Assembly: GCA_964522515.1 (NCBI GenBank)
Contig: CAZFWC010000013.1
Location: forward strand, 1 to 18,831
DNA from: CAYNCE01 sp964522515
GTDB taxonomy: Bacteria; Patescibacteriota; Patescibacteriia; UBA2196
DNA length: 18,831 nt
Direction of reading: 5' to 3'
Below the pieces are notes generated by a model, which was not told the origin of the DNA, searched no databases, and saw only the letters and a program-made list of their open reading frames with translations. Made by a program: the position numbers and the translations under genes. Every line of letters starts with the position of its first letter. Positions within the stretch are counted from its first letter, which is position 1. Shown one piece after another: positions 1 through 7,517 of this stretch.

Positions 1-1
1 T

Positions 2-1417
2 AATGAATTTGGTTTTGATTATTTGCGAGATAATATGGTTCAAAGTTTAGAACAAAAAGTTCAGGTCCGCAGATTAAACGCTGATCCCACAGATTTTAAT
101 CGCAGATCTGACGCTGAGAATTATTTGCATTTTGCGATTATTGATGAAGTTGATTCAATTTTAATTGATGAAGCGCGAACGCCTTTAATTATTTCAGCTC
201 CTGACACAAGTCCAACTAAAAAGTATGTTGAATTTTTTCGTTTAGTTGCGCGACTTAAAGAAAATGAACATTATAATATTGATGAAAAAATGAGATCAGC
301 AACTTTAACTGAAGAAGGAATAAAAAAAATGGAAGAAATGTTAGGTGTTGAAAATATTTATACAGACCGTGGAATGCGAGAAGTTCACCATATCGAACAA
401 GCTTTAAAAGCCAAAGTTTTATTTAAAAAAGATAAAGATTATGTTGTTAAAGACGGAGAAATTATAATTGTTGACGAATTTACAGGAAGATTAATGTTTG
501 GTCGCAGATATTCTGATGGTTTGCATCAGGCAATTGAAGCAAAAGAAAGCGTTGAGGTAAAACAAGAATCAATTACAATGGCAACAATTACTTTTCAAAA
601 TTATTTTAGAATGTATAAAAAATTAGCGGGAATGACAGGAACTGCAGTAACTGAAGCTGAAGAATTTTCAAAAATATATAATTTAGATGTAATAATTATT
701 CCAACAAATAAACCAATAATTCGTGACGATAAAACAGATGTGATTTTAAAAACTGAAAAAGAAAAATATCAGGCAATTGTTCAGGAAATTAAAAAGAGAA
801 ATGAAAAAGGACAACCGATTTTAGTTGGCACAATTTCAATTGAAAATAATGAGCATTTGTCAGGATTATTAAAACGAGAAGGCGTTGAGCACAAAGTTTT
901 AAATGCAAAATATCACGAGCAAGAAGCAGAAATTATTGCGCAAGCTGGCAGAAAAAACGCTGTTACAATTGCAACAAATATTGCTGGTCGCGGTGTTGAT
1001 ATTGTTTTAGGTGGCAATCCTTGTGAGAAAAAAGAGCAAGATGAAGTTAAAAAATTAGGCGGTTTGATGGTTTTGGGAACAGAGCGACACGAATCTCGCA
1101 GAATTGACAATCAGTTGCGCGGAAGATCTGGCCGACAAGGAGATCCTGGTTTGTCGCAATTTTTTGTTTCAATGGAAGATGATTTAATGAGAATTTTTGG
1201 CGGTGAAAAAATGAAATCTCTAATGACTACTTTGGGTGTGCCGGACGGAATGCCAATTGAAAATAAAATGATTTCTAGACAAATTGAAAACGCGCAAAAA
1301 AAAGTTGAAGGAAATAATTTTGATATTAGAAAACATTTAGTAGAATATGATGATGTGATTAATAAACACAGGGAAGTGATTTATAAAAAAAGGAATAAAA
1401 TATTAAATTTTCAATAA
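2..1417 (+). CDS. secA: SecA preprotein translocase ATPase, N-terminal part (5' end outside window; split gene)
   Basis: SecA is the cytoplasmic ATPase motor that pushes preproteins through SecYEG. The frame is open from the left edge, where the family stretch NEFGFDYLRDNM is already under way, so the first ~170 residues including Walker A lie outside. Visible are Walker B (IIDEVDSILIDEARTP, near base 140), the preprotein-crosslinking region, KLAGMTGTA, NIAGRGVDIVLGG (usually GRGTDI) and the second-helicase motif QLRGRSGRQGDPG. The scaffold segment HLVEYDDVINKHREVIY follows. The frame stops at TAA 1415-1417 just after RNKIL, where SecA normally continues into the rest of the helical scaffold. 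The remainder is encoded at 1789-2586 in another frame. Identity is certain; whether the two pieces assemble into a working motor is inference. Confidence 0.95.
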   Translation, partial: NEFGFDYLRDNMVQSLEQKVQVRRLNADPTDFNRRSDAENYLHFAIIDEVDSILIDEARTPLIISAPDTSPTKKYVEFFRLVARLKENEHYNIDEKMRSATLTEEGIKKMEEMLGVENIYTDRGMREVHHIEQALKAKVLFKKDKDYVVKDGEIIIVDEFTGRLMFGRRYSDGLHQAIEAKESVEVKQESITMATITFQNYFRMYKKLAGMTGTAVTEAEEFSKIYNLDVIIIPTNKPIIRDDKTDVILKTEKEKYQAIVQEIKKRNEKGQPILVGTISIENNEHLSGLLKREGVEHKVLNAKYHEQEAEIIAQAGRKNAVTIATNIAGRGVDIVLGGNPCEKKEQDEVKKLGGLMVLGTERHESRRIDNQLRGRSGRQGDPGLSQFFVSMEDDLMRIFGGEKMKSLMTTLGVPDGMPIENKMISRQIENAQKKVEGNNFDIRKHLVEYDDVINKHREVIYKKRNKILNFQ

Positions 1418-1463
1418 TCAATTTTCAATTTTCAAACAATTTTTTAATGAGTTAATTTTTTAA

Positions 1464-1497
1464 GATAAAAAGGCAATTCCAAATTTGGAATTGCCTT
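1464..1497 (-). terminator. Rho-independent terminator of the small antisense gene
   Basis: A perfect inverted repeat, AAGGCAATTCC / GGAATTGCCTT, has arms at 1470-1480 and 1487-1497 around AAATTT. On the minus strand it runs straight into TTTTATC, 20 bases after the stop of the 43-residue gene. A looser T-tract lies about ten bases beyond on the plus strand, so it might also weakly stop secA transcription. Confidence 0.85.
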
Positions 1498-1516
1498 GAA
1501 CTAAAATTTTTTTTAA

Positions 1517-1648
1517 CTAACAAATACAAACAAAACAAAATACTAGAAAAATGCCGGCAACAATTAAAAAATTTTTGAGGTCCTCCTTAGCCTGTTTATT
1601 ATCAGGATCAGGAGATCCGCCATAAAAATACCCATAAAAAAATTTCAT
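1517..1648 (-). CDS. 43-residue single-helix membrane protein inside the secA break
   Basis: This gene is not recognised. The ATG (complement of 1646-1648) opens a 43-codon frame ending in TAG. The N-terminal half is aromatic and polar (FFYGYFYGGSPDPD, then a charged KQAKEDLK stretch). The C-terminal half, about residues 27-43, is one hydrophobic helix with three cysteines near the very end. There is no cleavable-signal pattern; a C-tail or single-span membrane protein is likely. It is a complete unit: consensus promoter 1712-1740, Shine-Dalgarno GGGAGG 8 bases before ATG, and terminator 1464-1497. It lies antisense to the secA direction, so secA read-through RNA would be complementary to its mRNA. 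It could be a small membrane-stress protein or toxin-like peptide, but no family motif supports either. The reality of the gene is well supported; its function is unknown. Confidence 0.8.
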   Translation of the reverse strand: MKFFYGYFYGGSPDPDNKQAKEDLKNFLIVAGIFLVFCFVCIC

Positions 1649-1656
1649 TATAATAA

Positions 1657-1662
1657 CCTCCC
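1657..1662 (-). promoter_or_regulatory. Shine-Dalgarno of the 43-residue gene
   Basis: GGGAGG on the minus strand, 8 bases before the ATG. It matters because almost no other gene in the window has one. Confidence 0.85.
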
Positions 1663-1711
1663 ATTCTAAATAAATTATTAATAATTTCCCTCTTTTATTT
1701 TTATTATTTTA

Positions 1712-1740
1712 ATTATCAATTAAAATTTTATTTCTGTCAA
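1712..1740 (-). promoter_or_regulatory. Sigma-70-type promoter of the 43-residue gene
   Basis: On the minus strand a perfect -35 TTGACA (complement of 1735-1740) and a -10 GATAAT (complement of 1712-1717) are separated by exactly 17 bases. The transcript would start near 1705, giving a leader of about 57 bases. This is the strongest promoter match seen in the window. Confidence 0.85.
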
Positions 1741-1788
1741 CCCCACTTATCCACAATTAAAATATTTACTCTAATTTTAGCTAAAAAT

Positions 1789-2586
1789 ATGATAAATAAT
1801 CAACTAAACAATTTAGAAAAAGAAGATAATAAAAATAATAAAAATATTATTTTAAATCACATTAAAGAAGAAATTTCTGTGGTGGTTAAGTTTCACACGC
1901 AAAGTGAAGATGAGAGTTCTTGGAATTTGGAAGAAATTTATGAAGTGATTGGAACTATTTTTGAAATTCCAATTGAAGTAAGAATAAAATTAGAAGAAAT
2001 TAAAGATAAAGAAATTGAGAAATTAAGAAAGGAAGAAATTAAGGGATTGGATTCTAGAGAAAAAATTATTAATTATTTAAATAATTTAGCAGTTGCGGAA
2101 TATGAAAAATTAGAGCAGAGAATTAATTCTGATGAAAATTTAAAAGCGCAGTTAAGATCAGATGAAAAGACCTCAATGAGCGTGATTGAAAAAATGATTT
2201 TACTGCGTTCAATTGATTCGTTGTGGGTTGAACACATTGATGCGATTGATGCGATGAGACAAGGAATTGGTTTGCGCGGTTACGGGCAAAAAGATCCTTT
2301 GGTAGAATACAAAAAAGAAGCACACAAAATGTTTCAAGATTTGCTTTCAAATATTCGCAGACAAGTTGTTTATAGTATTTTTAAAGTTGGAATTTCTCCA
2401 ATTAACAATCAACAAACAACAACTAATAATAAAATGAATTTTTCTGGTCCAACTAAAATTGGCGAAACATCTTCTACTTTGCAAAAAATTAAATCTGCTC
2501 CAATTAAAAAACAAAATAAAGTTGGCAGAAATGATTTGTGTCCGTGTGGGAGTGGGAAAAAGTTTAAGAAATGTTGTGGGGCTTAA
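1789..2586 (+). CDS. secA: SecA C-terminal part (scaffold, wing and zinc tail; split gene)
   Basis: This supplies the end of SecA that is missing from the piece at 2-1417. After an unusual Asn/Lys-rich lead of about 20 residues the family resembles resume at NIILNHIKEEI. Next come the wing region with DESSWNLEEIYEVIG and the conserved scaffold stretch SIDSLWVEHIDAIDAMRQGI with GLRGYGQKDPLVEYKKEA. The zinc-binding tail NDLCPCGSGKKFKKCCGA has Cys 251, 253, 262 and 263. Start choice: the first ATG, preceded by GCTAAAAAT and no Shine-Dalgarno. The frame differs from the N-part and 371 bases separate them, so a single frameshift cannot rejoin them. The conserved residues look intact, arguing for a protein still under selection. 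I infer a two-polypeptide SecA. Confidence 0.9.
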   Translation: MINNQLNNLEKEDNKNNKNIILNHIKEEISVVVKFHTQSEDESSWNLEEIYEVIGTIFEIPIEVRIKLEEIKDKEIEKLRKEEIKGLDSREKIINYLNNLAVAEYEKLEQRINSDENLKAQLRSDEKTSMSVIEKMILLRSIDSLWVEHIDAIDAMRQGIGLRGYGQKDPLVEYKKEAHKMFQDLLSNIRRQVVYSIFKVGISPINNQQTTTNNKMNFSGPTKIGETSSTLQKIKSAPIKKQNKVGRNDLCPCGSGKKFKKCCGA

Positions 2587-2591
2587 AAAAT

Positions 2592-2999
2592 ATGCGAATA
2601 GTCGGAATAATAATTAAAAATAATAAAATTTTATTAATACGCCGAATCAAAAATGAACGGGAATATTACGTTTTTCCTGGAGGTGGCACAGAAAAAGGAG
2701 AAACAGAAGAAGATACACTTAGACGGGAAATTAAAGAAGAGTTAAGTTTAGAAATAAAAAAGTCTGAAAAGATATTTGAAATGCAAAACCAAGGAAACAA
2801 AGAAGTATATTTTTTAATAGAAAATTTTACAGGCAAGGTAAAATTAGGCGGACCAGAAAAAGAGAGGATGAACAAACAAGACCAATATTATTTGGAGTGG
2901 AAAGAATTATCAAAAATTAATAAAATAAATAATTTGTATCCAAAAGAAGGTGTTATTAAGTTATTCGAGTTTTTATGCAAACAATTAAAAAATCAGTAG
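2592..2999 (+). CDS. NUDIX hydrolase, 135 residues
   Basis: NUDIX enzymes cleave nucleoside diphosphates linked to another group, for example damaged nucleotides or sugar nucleotides. The NUDIX box is complete at residues 31-53: G-x5-E37-x7-R45-E46-I-K-E49-E50-L-S-L, with the usual late glycine replaced by serine. A beta strand with LLIRR precedes it and YYVFPGG leads into it, as in MutT-type proteins. I chose ATG 2592, five bases after the secA stop, over an in-frame ATG at 2571 that would overlap the secA zinc tail. The gene's end overlaps the following zinc-ribbon gene by 25 bases, so the two are probably co-transcribed. The substrate cannot be read from the sequence. Confidence 0.88.
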   Translation: MRIVGIIIKNNKILLIRRIKNEREYYVFPGGGTEKGETEEDTLRREIKEELSLEIKKSEKIFEMQNQGNKEVYFLIENFTGKVKLGGPEKERMNKQDQYYLEWKELSKINKINNLYPKEGVIKLFEFLCKQLKNQ

Positions 3000-3124
3000 A
3001 AAAAATTAATCATTTTCAATGTGGAAAATGTAAAAAATGGTGGACGATTGGCGATGCAAATGAAAAAAAGAAAAAATGGTTTTGCCCGTGGTGTGGGAAA
3101 GAACAAGAAATTGTGGTAAAATAA
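2975..3124 (+). CDS. 49-residue zinc-ribbon protein
   Basis: A short frame overlapping the NUDIX 3' end, stopping at TAA 3122-3124. It holds two knuckles, CGKC (residues 16-19) and CPWCG (37-41), separated by 17 residues with WW and KKKKW. The paired CxxC spacing is that of a four-cysteine zinc ribbon, as used for nucleic-acid or protein contact. There is a lysine-rich stretch between the knuckles. There is no Shine-Dalgarno. The paired cysteine motifs and tight coupling to the NUDIX gene make a real gene likely; its role is unknown. Confidence 0.7.
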   Translation: MQTIKKSVEKINHFQCGKCKKWWTIGDANEKKKKWFCPWCGKEQEIVVK

Positions 3125-3146
3125 AGATACAAATTAAAATATTTTT

Positions 3147-3707
3147 ATGAAAAAACAAATAATTCCAATTGAAGTTTCAGCAAGACATATACATTTATCT
3201 CAAAAAGATTTAGATAAACTTTTTAGTAAAAATTATTCTCTTAAAATATTTAAAAAATTATCGCAAGTAGAAATGTTTGCGGCAAAAGAAAAAGTAAAAT
3301 CATTAAATTTTGATTTAAGAATTGTTGGTCCAGTTAGAAAGGAAAGTCAAATTGAAATTTCAAAAACTGAAGCTATTAAATTTGGAATAAATGCTGAGCT
3401 AAAACTTTCAGGTGATTTAAAAAATGTTAGAACTTTTTTAGAAGTACAAGGTCCAAAAGGAAAAATAAATGTAAAAGTAATTGTTGCTAAACGACATTTA
3501 CACTGTTCAAAACAAGAAGCAAAAAAATTAAATCTAAAAAATAATCAAAAAGTTTCAGTAAAAATTTTAAATGAACGAGCTTTAATTTTTGAAAATGTAA
3601 TTGTGCGAGTAGCTGATAATTTTAATTTAGCTTGTCACATTGATACTGACGAAGCTAACGCTTGCGGATTAGGAAAAGTTTGTGGAATTGGAGAATTAAT
3701 AATTTAA
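3147..3707 (+). CDS. pduL: PduL-type phosphate acyltransferase (phosphotransacetylase)
   Basis: PduL interconverts acyl-CoA plus phosphate with acyl phosphate plus CoA; it is unrelated to Pta. At 186 residues this is normal for the housekeeping form, with no added encapsulation peptide visible. The two family repeats carry the zinc-site histidines: VSARHIHLS (His14, His16) and VAKRHLHCS (His117, His119). A further histidine, His164, comes just before DTDEANACG. VGPVRKESQIEIS is also typical. It lies 15 bases upstream of the acetate kinase gene, so acyl phosphate passes to substrate-level ATP formation. An extended -10 (TGGTAAAAT, 3114-3122) inside the previous gene may start transcription, but no good -35 is seen. 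The function is well supported by motifs and neighbour. Confidence 0.92.
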   Translation: MKKQIIPIEVSARHIHLSQKDLDKLFSKNYSLKIFKKLSQVEMFAAKEKVKSLNFDLRIVGPVRKESQIEISKTEAIKFGINAELKLSGDLKNVRTFLEVQGPKGKINVKVIVAKRHLHCSKQEAKKLNLKNNQKVSVKILNERALIFENVIVRVADNFNLACHIDTDEANACGLGKVCGIGELII

Positions 3708-3722
3708 ATTAATTAAATTTGT

Positions 3723-4772
3723 ATGAATAATATTTTAATTTTAAATTTAGGTTCAACTTCATTTAAATATGAATTGTTTGATTTATTAAATTTGAAATCT
3801 TTACAAAAAGGAAATTTTGAAATTAAACAAGTTGAATTTAATAAAACACAAGATAAAATAGATAAAATTTTTCGCGGTATTTTGCGTGAAATTGGACAAA
3901 TTGATAAAATAAAAAAGATCGGGCACAGAGTTGTTCACGGTGGAAATATTTTTTTAAATACAAAAGAGATAAAAGAAGTAGATTTAAATGAATTAGAAAA
4001 AATTAATAATTTAGCGCCACTTCACAATCCGTTTAATTTAGCTGGTATTAAGAGCGCAATTAAATATTTACCAAATGTAAAAAATTTTGCTGTTTTTGAT
4101 ACAACTTTTTTTCAAGATTTAGCAAAATATGTAAAAGTTTATCCAATTCCTTATGAATATTATGAAAAATATGGAATTAAAAAATTTGGTTTTCACGGAA
4201 TTTCACACAAATACGCAATTGAAAAAGCAACTGAAAAATTAAATAAAAAAATAAATAAAGTTAAAATAATTTCTGTTCACTTGGGCGGAGGTTGTTCAAT
4301 AACAGCATTTGAAAATGGAAAAGCAGTTGAAACTTCGATGGGTTTTACTCCAATGGAAGGATTAATGATGCAAACTCGTTCAGGAGATATTGATATTGGA
4401 GTAGTAAAAGAAATTTTATTTCAAAATGATAATAATATAAAAGAAGTCTACAGAATTTTAAATCAAGAATCTGGTTTAAAAGGAATTTCTCAAAAAGATA
4501 ATTATTTAGATGTTCTTGAAGGTGTAAAGAATAAAAATCAAAAATGTCAATTAGCTTTTCAAATGTTTGTTTTAAAAATTCAAAAATATATTGGCGCGTA
4601 TTTAGCAATATTGGGAAAAGTTGATGCAATTATTTTTACAGGTAAAATTGGCGCTGGAAAAATTGAAACAAGGAAAGCAATTTTAAAATCAAATTTATTT
4701 AAAGGAATTAAAAGTTTAGTAATTGAACCTTGGGAAGAATTAGAGATTGCTCAAGAAATAAAAAGTAAATAA
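3723..4772 (+). CDS. ackA: Acetate kinase (short form, altered nucleotide loop)
   Basis: Converts acetyl phosphate and ADP to acetate and ATP. The ASKHA-fold signatures appear in order: ILNLGSTSFK (7-15), GHRVVHGG (67-74, with Arg69), PLHNPFN, FDTTFF (Asp126), FGFHGISH (His158), SVHLGGG (His186), SMGFTPMEGLMMQTRSGDID (Arg219), and the C-terminal EELEIA. At 349 residues it is about 50 shorter than typical AckA. The adenine-side loop, usually GGIGEN, reads TGKIGAGK (306-313), so nucleotide preference might differ. A butyrate or propionate kinase is possible, but the pairing with pduL and a 2-oxoacid oxidoreductase favours acetate. The next gene starts 35 bases downstream. Identity is confident; exact acyl specificity is inferred. 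Confidence 0.92.
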   Translation: MNNILILNLGSTSFKYELFDLLNLKSLQKGNFEIKQVEFNKTQDKIDKIFRGILREIGQIDKIKKIGHRVVHGGNIFLNTKEIKEVDLNELEKINNLAPLHNPFNLAGIKSAIKYLPNVKNFAVFDTTFFQDLAKYVKVYPIPYEYYEKYGIKKFGFHGISHKYAIEKATEKLNKKINKVKIISVHLGGGCSITAFENGKAVETSMGFTPMEGLMMQTRSGDIDIGVVKEILFQNDNNIKEVYRILNQESGLKGISQKDNYLDVLEGVKNKNQKCQLAFQMFVLKIQKYIGAYLAILGKVDAIIFTGKIGAGKIETRKAILKSNLFKGIKSLVIEPWEELEIAQEIKSK

Positions 4773-4789
4773 TAAATAATTAATTAAAA

Positions 4790-4803
4790 TTAGTTTAAAC
4801 TAA
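4790..4803. repeat. Perfect 14-base palindrome before korA
   Basis: TTAGTTTAAACTAA reads the same on both strands and ends 4 bases before the korA ATG. It could be an operator or simply an AT-rich coincidence. Half of it, AAACTAAAAAAATG, recurs at the korB start. Confidence 0.5.
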
Positions 4804-4807
4804 AAAA

Positions 4808-6544
4808 ATGAACAGACTTTCAATAAAAATCACAGGACCAGCAGGGTTTGGAATAAAAGTCACAGGAGTTATGTTGGCTAAAATATTTATTCGCAAAGGA
4901 TTGAATGTTTTTGCGTACACAGAATATCCTTCTTTAATTCGTGGTGGACACAATATTTATCAGATTGATATTTCAGATAAATCAGTAAATTCAAGTAAAG
5001 AAAAATGTGATATTTTAATTGCTCTAGATAAAAAGTCAATTGAAGTTGAATCTAAAAATTTGAGTAAAAACGGAATAATTTTATATGATGAAAATTTTGG
5101 AAAAATTCCAGCGCAAAAAAATATTCAATTTGTTGCTGTGCCTTTTGTTGAATTAGCTAAAAAAGCTGGTGAAGAAATTATGAAAAATACAGTTGCAGTT
5201 GGCGCGTTGTTGGGAATTTTAAATTTAAAATTAGATGAATTTAATAATATTTTAAAACAAGAATTTAAAGATAAAAAAGGAGTTGGAGAGAAAAATATTT
5301 TGGCTGCAAATTTAGGAAAAGAGTTTATTGAGAAAAATAAAAATAAGTTAAATTCCACGGGATCCTTCGTCGCTGACACTAAAAGACCTGCTCCTCAGGA
5401 CAGGCTTTTACTAACTGGAAATCAGGCGACTGCTTTAGCAACAATTGCAAGTCAATGTCAAGTTTATGTTGCTTACCCAATGACTCCTGCAACAGATATT
5501 TTGCATATTTTAGAAGCAAAACAAAAACAAACTAAAATGTTAGTTCACCAGCCAGAAGATGAAATTGCAGGGATTCATTTTGCTTTAGGCGCTTCATTTG
5601 CTGGCGCTCGTTCTGCAACGGGAACTTCTGGTGGCGGATTTGCTTTAATGAACGAAGGATTATCTTTAGCTGGAATGTTAGAATTGCCAATTGTAATTTT
5701 TGAAGTTCAAAGACCAGGTCCAGCAACAGGAAATCCAACTTGGACAGAGCAAGGTGATTTAAATTTTGTAATTAATTCTGGGCACGGTGAATTTCCTAAA
5801 ATTGTTTTAACACCTGGCGCGCCAGAACAAATTTTTAGTTTAGTTCAGCGCGCGTTTAATTTAGCTGACAAATTTCAAACTCCAGTAATTGTTTTAACAG
5901 ACAAACATTTGGGAGAATCTAGTTTTACAGTTTTAAAAAATGTATTTAATAAAATTGAAAAAATTGACAGAGGCAAAATTATTAAAGAAATAAAAAATAC
6001 TAAAAATGTTTTTGCTAGATATAAATTTGAAAAAGATGGGGTTTCTTGGCGCGCAATTCCTGGTGTGGGAGGTGGAGAACATATTGCAAATTCTGACGAA
6101 CACAATGAAGTTGGTTTTTCTAATGAACTTTCTCAAGTGCGTAAAAAAATGATGGATAAAAGAATGAATAAATTAGAAGAAATTCGCAAGGAAATTCCTT
6201 TACCAAAAATTTATGGACCAAAAAATGCAGATACAACTTTGGTTTGTTGGGGTTCAACTTTTGGAGCCTGCTTTGACGCAATTTTAGAAATAAATAAGTC
6301 AAAAGTTAAAAGTCAAAAGTTAAAAGTTAATGTTTTGCACTTTGAATTTGTTTGGCCTTTGTGTAAAAATCTTGATAAATTTTTATCTAAATTTAAAAAA
6401 TTAGTTTTAGTTGAAAATAATAAAACAGCGCAACTTGGAAAATTAATTCAACAAGAAACAGGAATTGAAATAAAAAATAAAATTTTAAAATATGATTCAC
6501 GACCGTTTTGGGTTGAAGAAATTATTTCTAAACTAAAAAAATGA
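4808..6544 (+). CDS. korA: 2-oxoacid:ferredoxin oxidoreductase, fused gamma-alpha subunit
   Basis: With the beta subunit this oxidatively decarboxylates a 2-oxoacid to acyl-CoA and reduces ferredoxin. Residues 1-180 are the gamma domain (GPAGFGIKVTG at 10-20, YPSLIRGGHN at 40-49). From about 203 comes the alpha pyrimidine-binding domain with VAYPMTPATD (221-230), HQPEDEIAG and the substrate-site stretch QRPGPATGNPTWTEQGDL (301-318). A C-terminal TPP-II-like domain follows. This is the usual layout of 2-oxoglutarate/2-oxoacid enzymes of about 570-600 residues; pyruvate is preferred here because of pduL and ackA. Residues about 184-200 are encoded by an inserted family-A repeat in the inter-domain linker, with codon use visibly richer in G and C than around it. 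Its TGA stop overlaps the korB start in an ATGA, implying coupled translation. No ferredoxin-like delta subunit is present in the window. Confidence 0.92.
   Translation: MNRLSIKITGPAGFGIKVTGVMLAKIFIRKGLNVFAYTEYPSLIRGGHNIYQIDISDKSVNSSKEKCDILIALDKKSIEVESKNLSKNGIILYDENFGKIPAQKNIQFVAVPFVELAKKAGEEIMKNTVAVGALLGILNLKLDEFNNILKQEFKDKKGVGEKNILAANLGKEFIEKNKNKLNSTGSFVADTKRPAPQDRLLLTGNQATALATIASQCQVYVAYPMTPATDILHILEAKQKQTKMLVHQPEDEIAGIHFALGASFAGARSATGTSGGGFALMNEGLSLAGMLELPIVIFEVQRPGPATGNPTWTEQGDLNFVINSGHGEFPKIVLTPGAPEQIFSLVQRAFNLADKFQTPVIVLTDKHLGESSFTVLKNVFNKIEKIDRGKIIKEIKNTKNVFARYKFEKDGVSWRAIPGVGGGEHIANSDEHNEVGFSNELSQVRKKMMDKRMNKLEEIRKEIPLPKIYGPKNADTTLVCWGSTFGACFDAILEINKSKVKSQKLKVNVLHFEFVWPLCKNLDKFLSKFKKLVLVENNKTAQLGKLIQQETGIEIKNKILKYDSRPFWVEEIISKLKK
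5359..5405 (+). repeat. Family A dispersed repeat (A1), in frame inside korA
   Basis: It begins GGGATCCTTCGTCGCT and ends CTCCTCAGGACAGGCT, the same ends as the copies at 7584, 9846 and 11834. It is read through in frame and encodes TGSFVADTKRPAPQDRLL between the gamma and alpha domains of KorA. Confidence 0.8.
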
Positions 6545-7419
6545 AAAAATTAAACCCAACAATTTATAACACAAATTATAATCCTACTTGGTGTCCTGGG
6601 TGCGGTAATTTTGGAATTTGGACTGCGTTAAAAAATGCTTTGGCTGAATTAGGAATTGAACCGCGCAATTTAGTAATTGTTTATGATATTGGATGTATTG
6701 GAAATATGGCTTCAACAATAAAATGTTACGGTTTTCATTCTTTGCACGGTCGCGCTTTACCAGTTGCAGTTGGTGTAAAATTAGCTAACCCAAAATTAAC
6801 AGTGCTTGCGATTGCTGGTGACGGTGGCGCGTACGGTGAAGGAACGAATCATTTTATTCATTCTGCGCGTTATAATTCTGATGTATTATTTCTTGTGGCA
6901 AACAATCGTAGTTTTTCTTTAACTACTGGGCAAGCTTCCCCAACTTCTGATTTAGGTTTTGTTACAAAAACAACTCCTTTTGGAGAGGTAAAACAACCAA
7001 TTAATCCAATTGCGCTTTCACTTTCTAGCGGAGCAAGTTTTGTGGCGCGTGGCGTGGCTTTTGAACCAAAAGATTTGACAGAAATTATTAAACAGGCAAT
7101 TCAACACAAAGGTTTTTCTCACATTGATATTTTGCAACAGTGTGTCACTTTAAATAAAGTAAATACAATTGATTGGTACAAAAAAAGAATTTATAAATTG
7201 CGAAACAATAAAACAAATAATTTAAAATTAGCTTTTGATAAAGCTTTAGAAACAGAAAAAATTCCAGTTGGTGTTTTTTATAAAAAAGATAAAAAAACTT
7301 ATGGAGAAAATTTATCCCGCAATTCTATTGAATCATTTCGGGATTTTAGTTCTGAAGTTTGCGCGGTTGAACAAAAGATTGAGTTTGATAAAAAAAGTTT
7401 GTTGAAAGAATATAAATAA
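6541..7419 (+). CDS. korB: 2-oxoacid:ferredoxin oxidoreductase, beta subunit
   Basis: The thiamine-diphosphate and iron-sulfur partner of the preceding gene. WCPGCGNFG gives Cys18 and Cys21, DIGCIGN gives Cys52 and LQQCVTLN gives Cys201, the four ligands of the family's [4Fe-4S] cluster. The TPP/Mg motif is GDGGAYGEGTNH (94-104) followed by ANNRSFSLTTGQASPTS, as in 2-oxoacid enzymes. At 292 residues it is the normal length. It starts on the korA stop codon (ATGA) with the leader AAACTAAAAAA and no Shine-Dalgarno. It is the last gene before a strong terminator. The set would feed acyl-CoA to PduL and electrons to ferredoxin, whose acceptor is not in this window. Confidence 0.93.
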   Translation: MKKLNPTIYNTNYNPTWCPGCGNFGIWTALKNALAELGIEPRNLVIVYDIGCIGNMASTIKCYGFHSLHGRALPVAVGVKLANPKLTVLAIAGDGGAYGEGTNHFIHSARYNSDVLFLVANNRSFSLTTGQASPTSDLGFVTKTTPFGEVKQPINPIALSLSSGASFVARGVAFEPKDLTEIIKQAIQHKGFSHIDILQQCVTLNKVNTIDWYKKRIYKLRNNKTNNLKLAFDKALETEKIPVGVFYKKDKKTYGENLSRNSIESFRDFSSEVCAVEQKIEFDKKSLLKEYK

Positions 7420-7457
7420 AGAAATTCAGGAAATAACAAATTAACAACCAGAAAATA

Positions 7458-7500
7458 AAGCCGATAGTTTATCAAATCAGATAAACTGTTGGCTTTTTTA
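7458..7500 (+). terminator. Rho-independent terminator of the pduL-ackA-korA-korB cluster
   Basis: AAGCCGATAGTTTATC pairs with GATAAACTGTTGGCTT (two G-T pairs within the stem) around AAATCA, followed directly by a run of T. It lies 38 bases after the korB stop. Confidence 0.9.
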
Positions 7501-7517
7501 TTTTACTCAATTTTTTT

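Noticed and set aside
1572..1616. Possible family-A copy in the 43-residue gene (ACAGGCTAAGGAGG and GGATC on the minus strand)
   Set aside because: Only short fragments match and the two fixed ends are not in the right arrangement; likely chance.
1418..1788. Self-splicing intron or intein explaining the secA break
   Set aside because: The segment is mostly an opposite-strand gene with its own promoter and terminator; no group I or II core, intein motif or endonuclease is seen, and the C-part has its own ATG.
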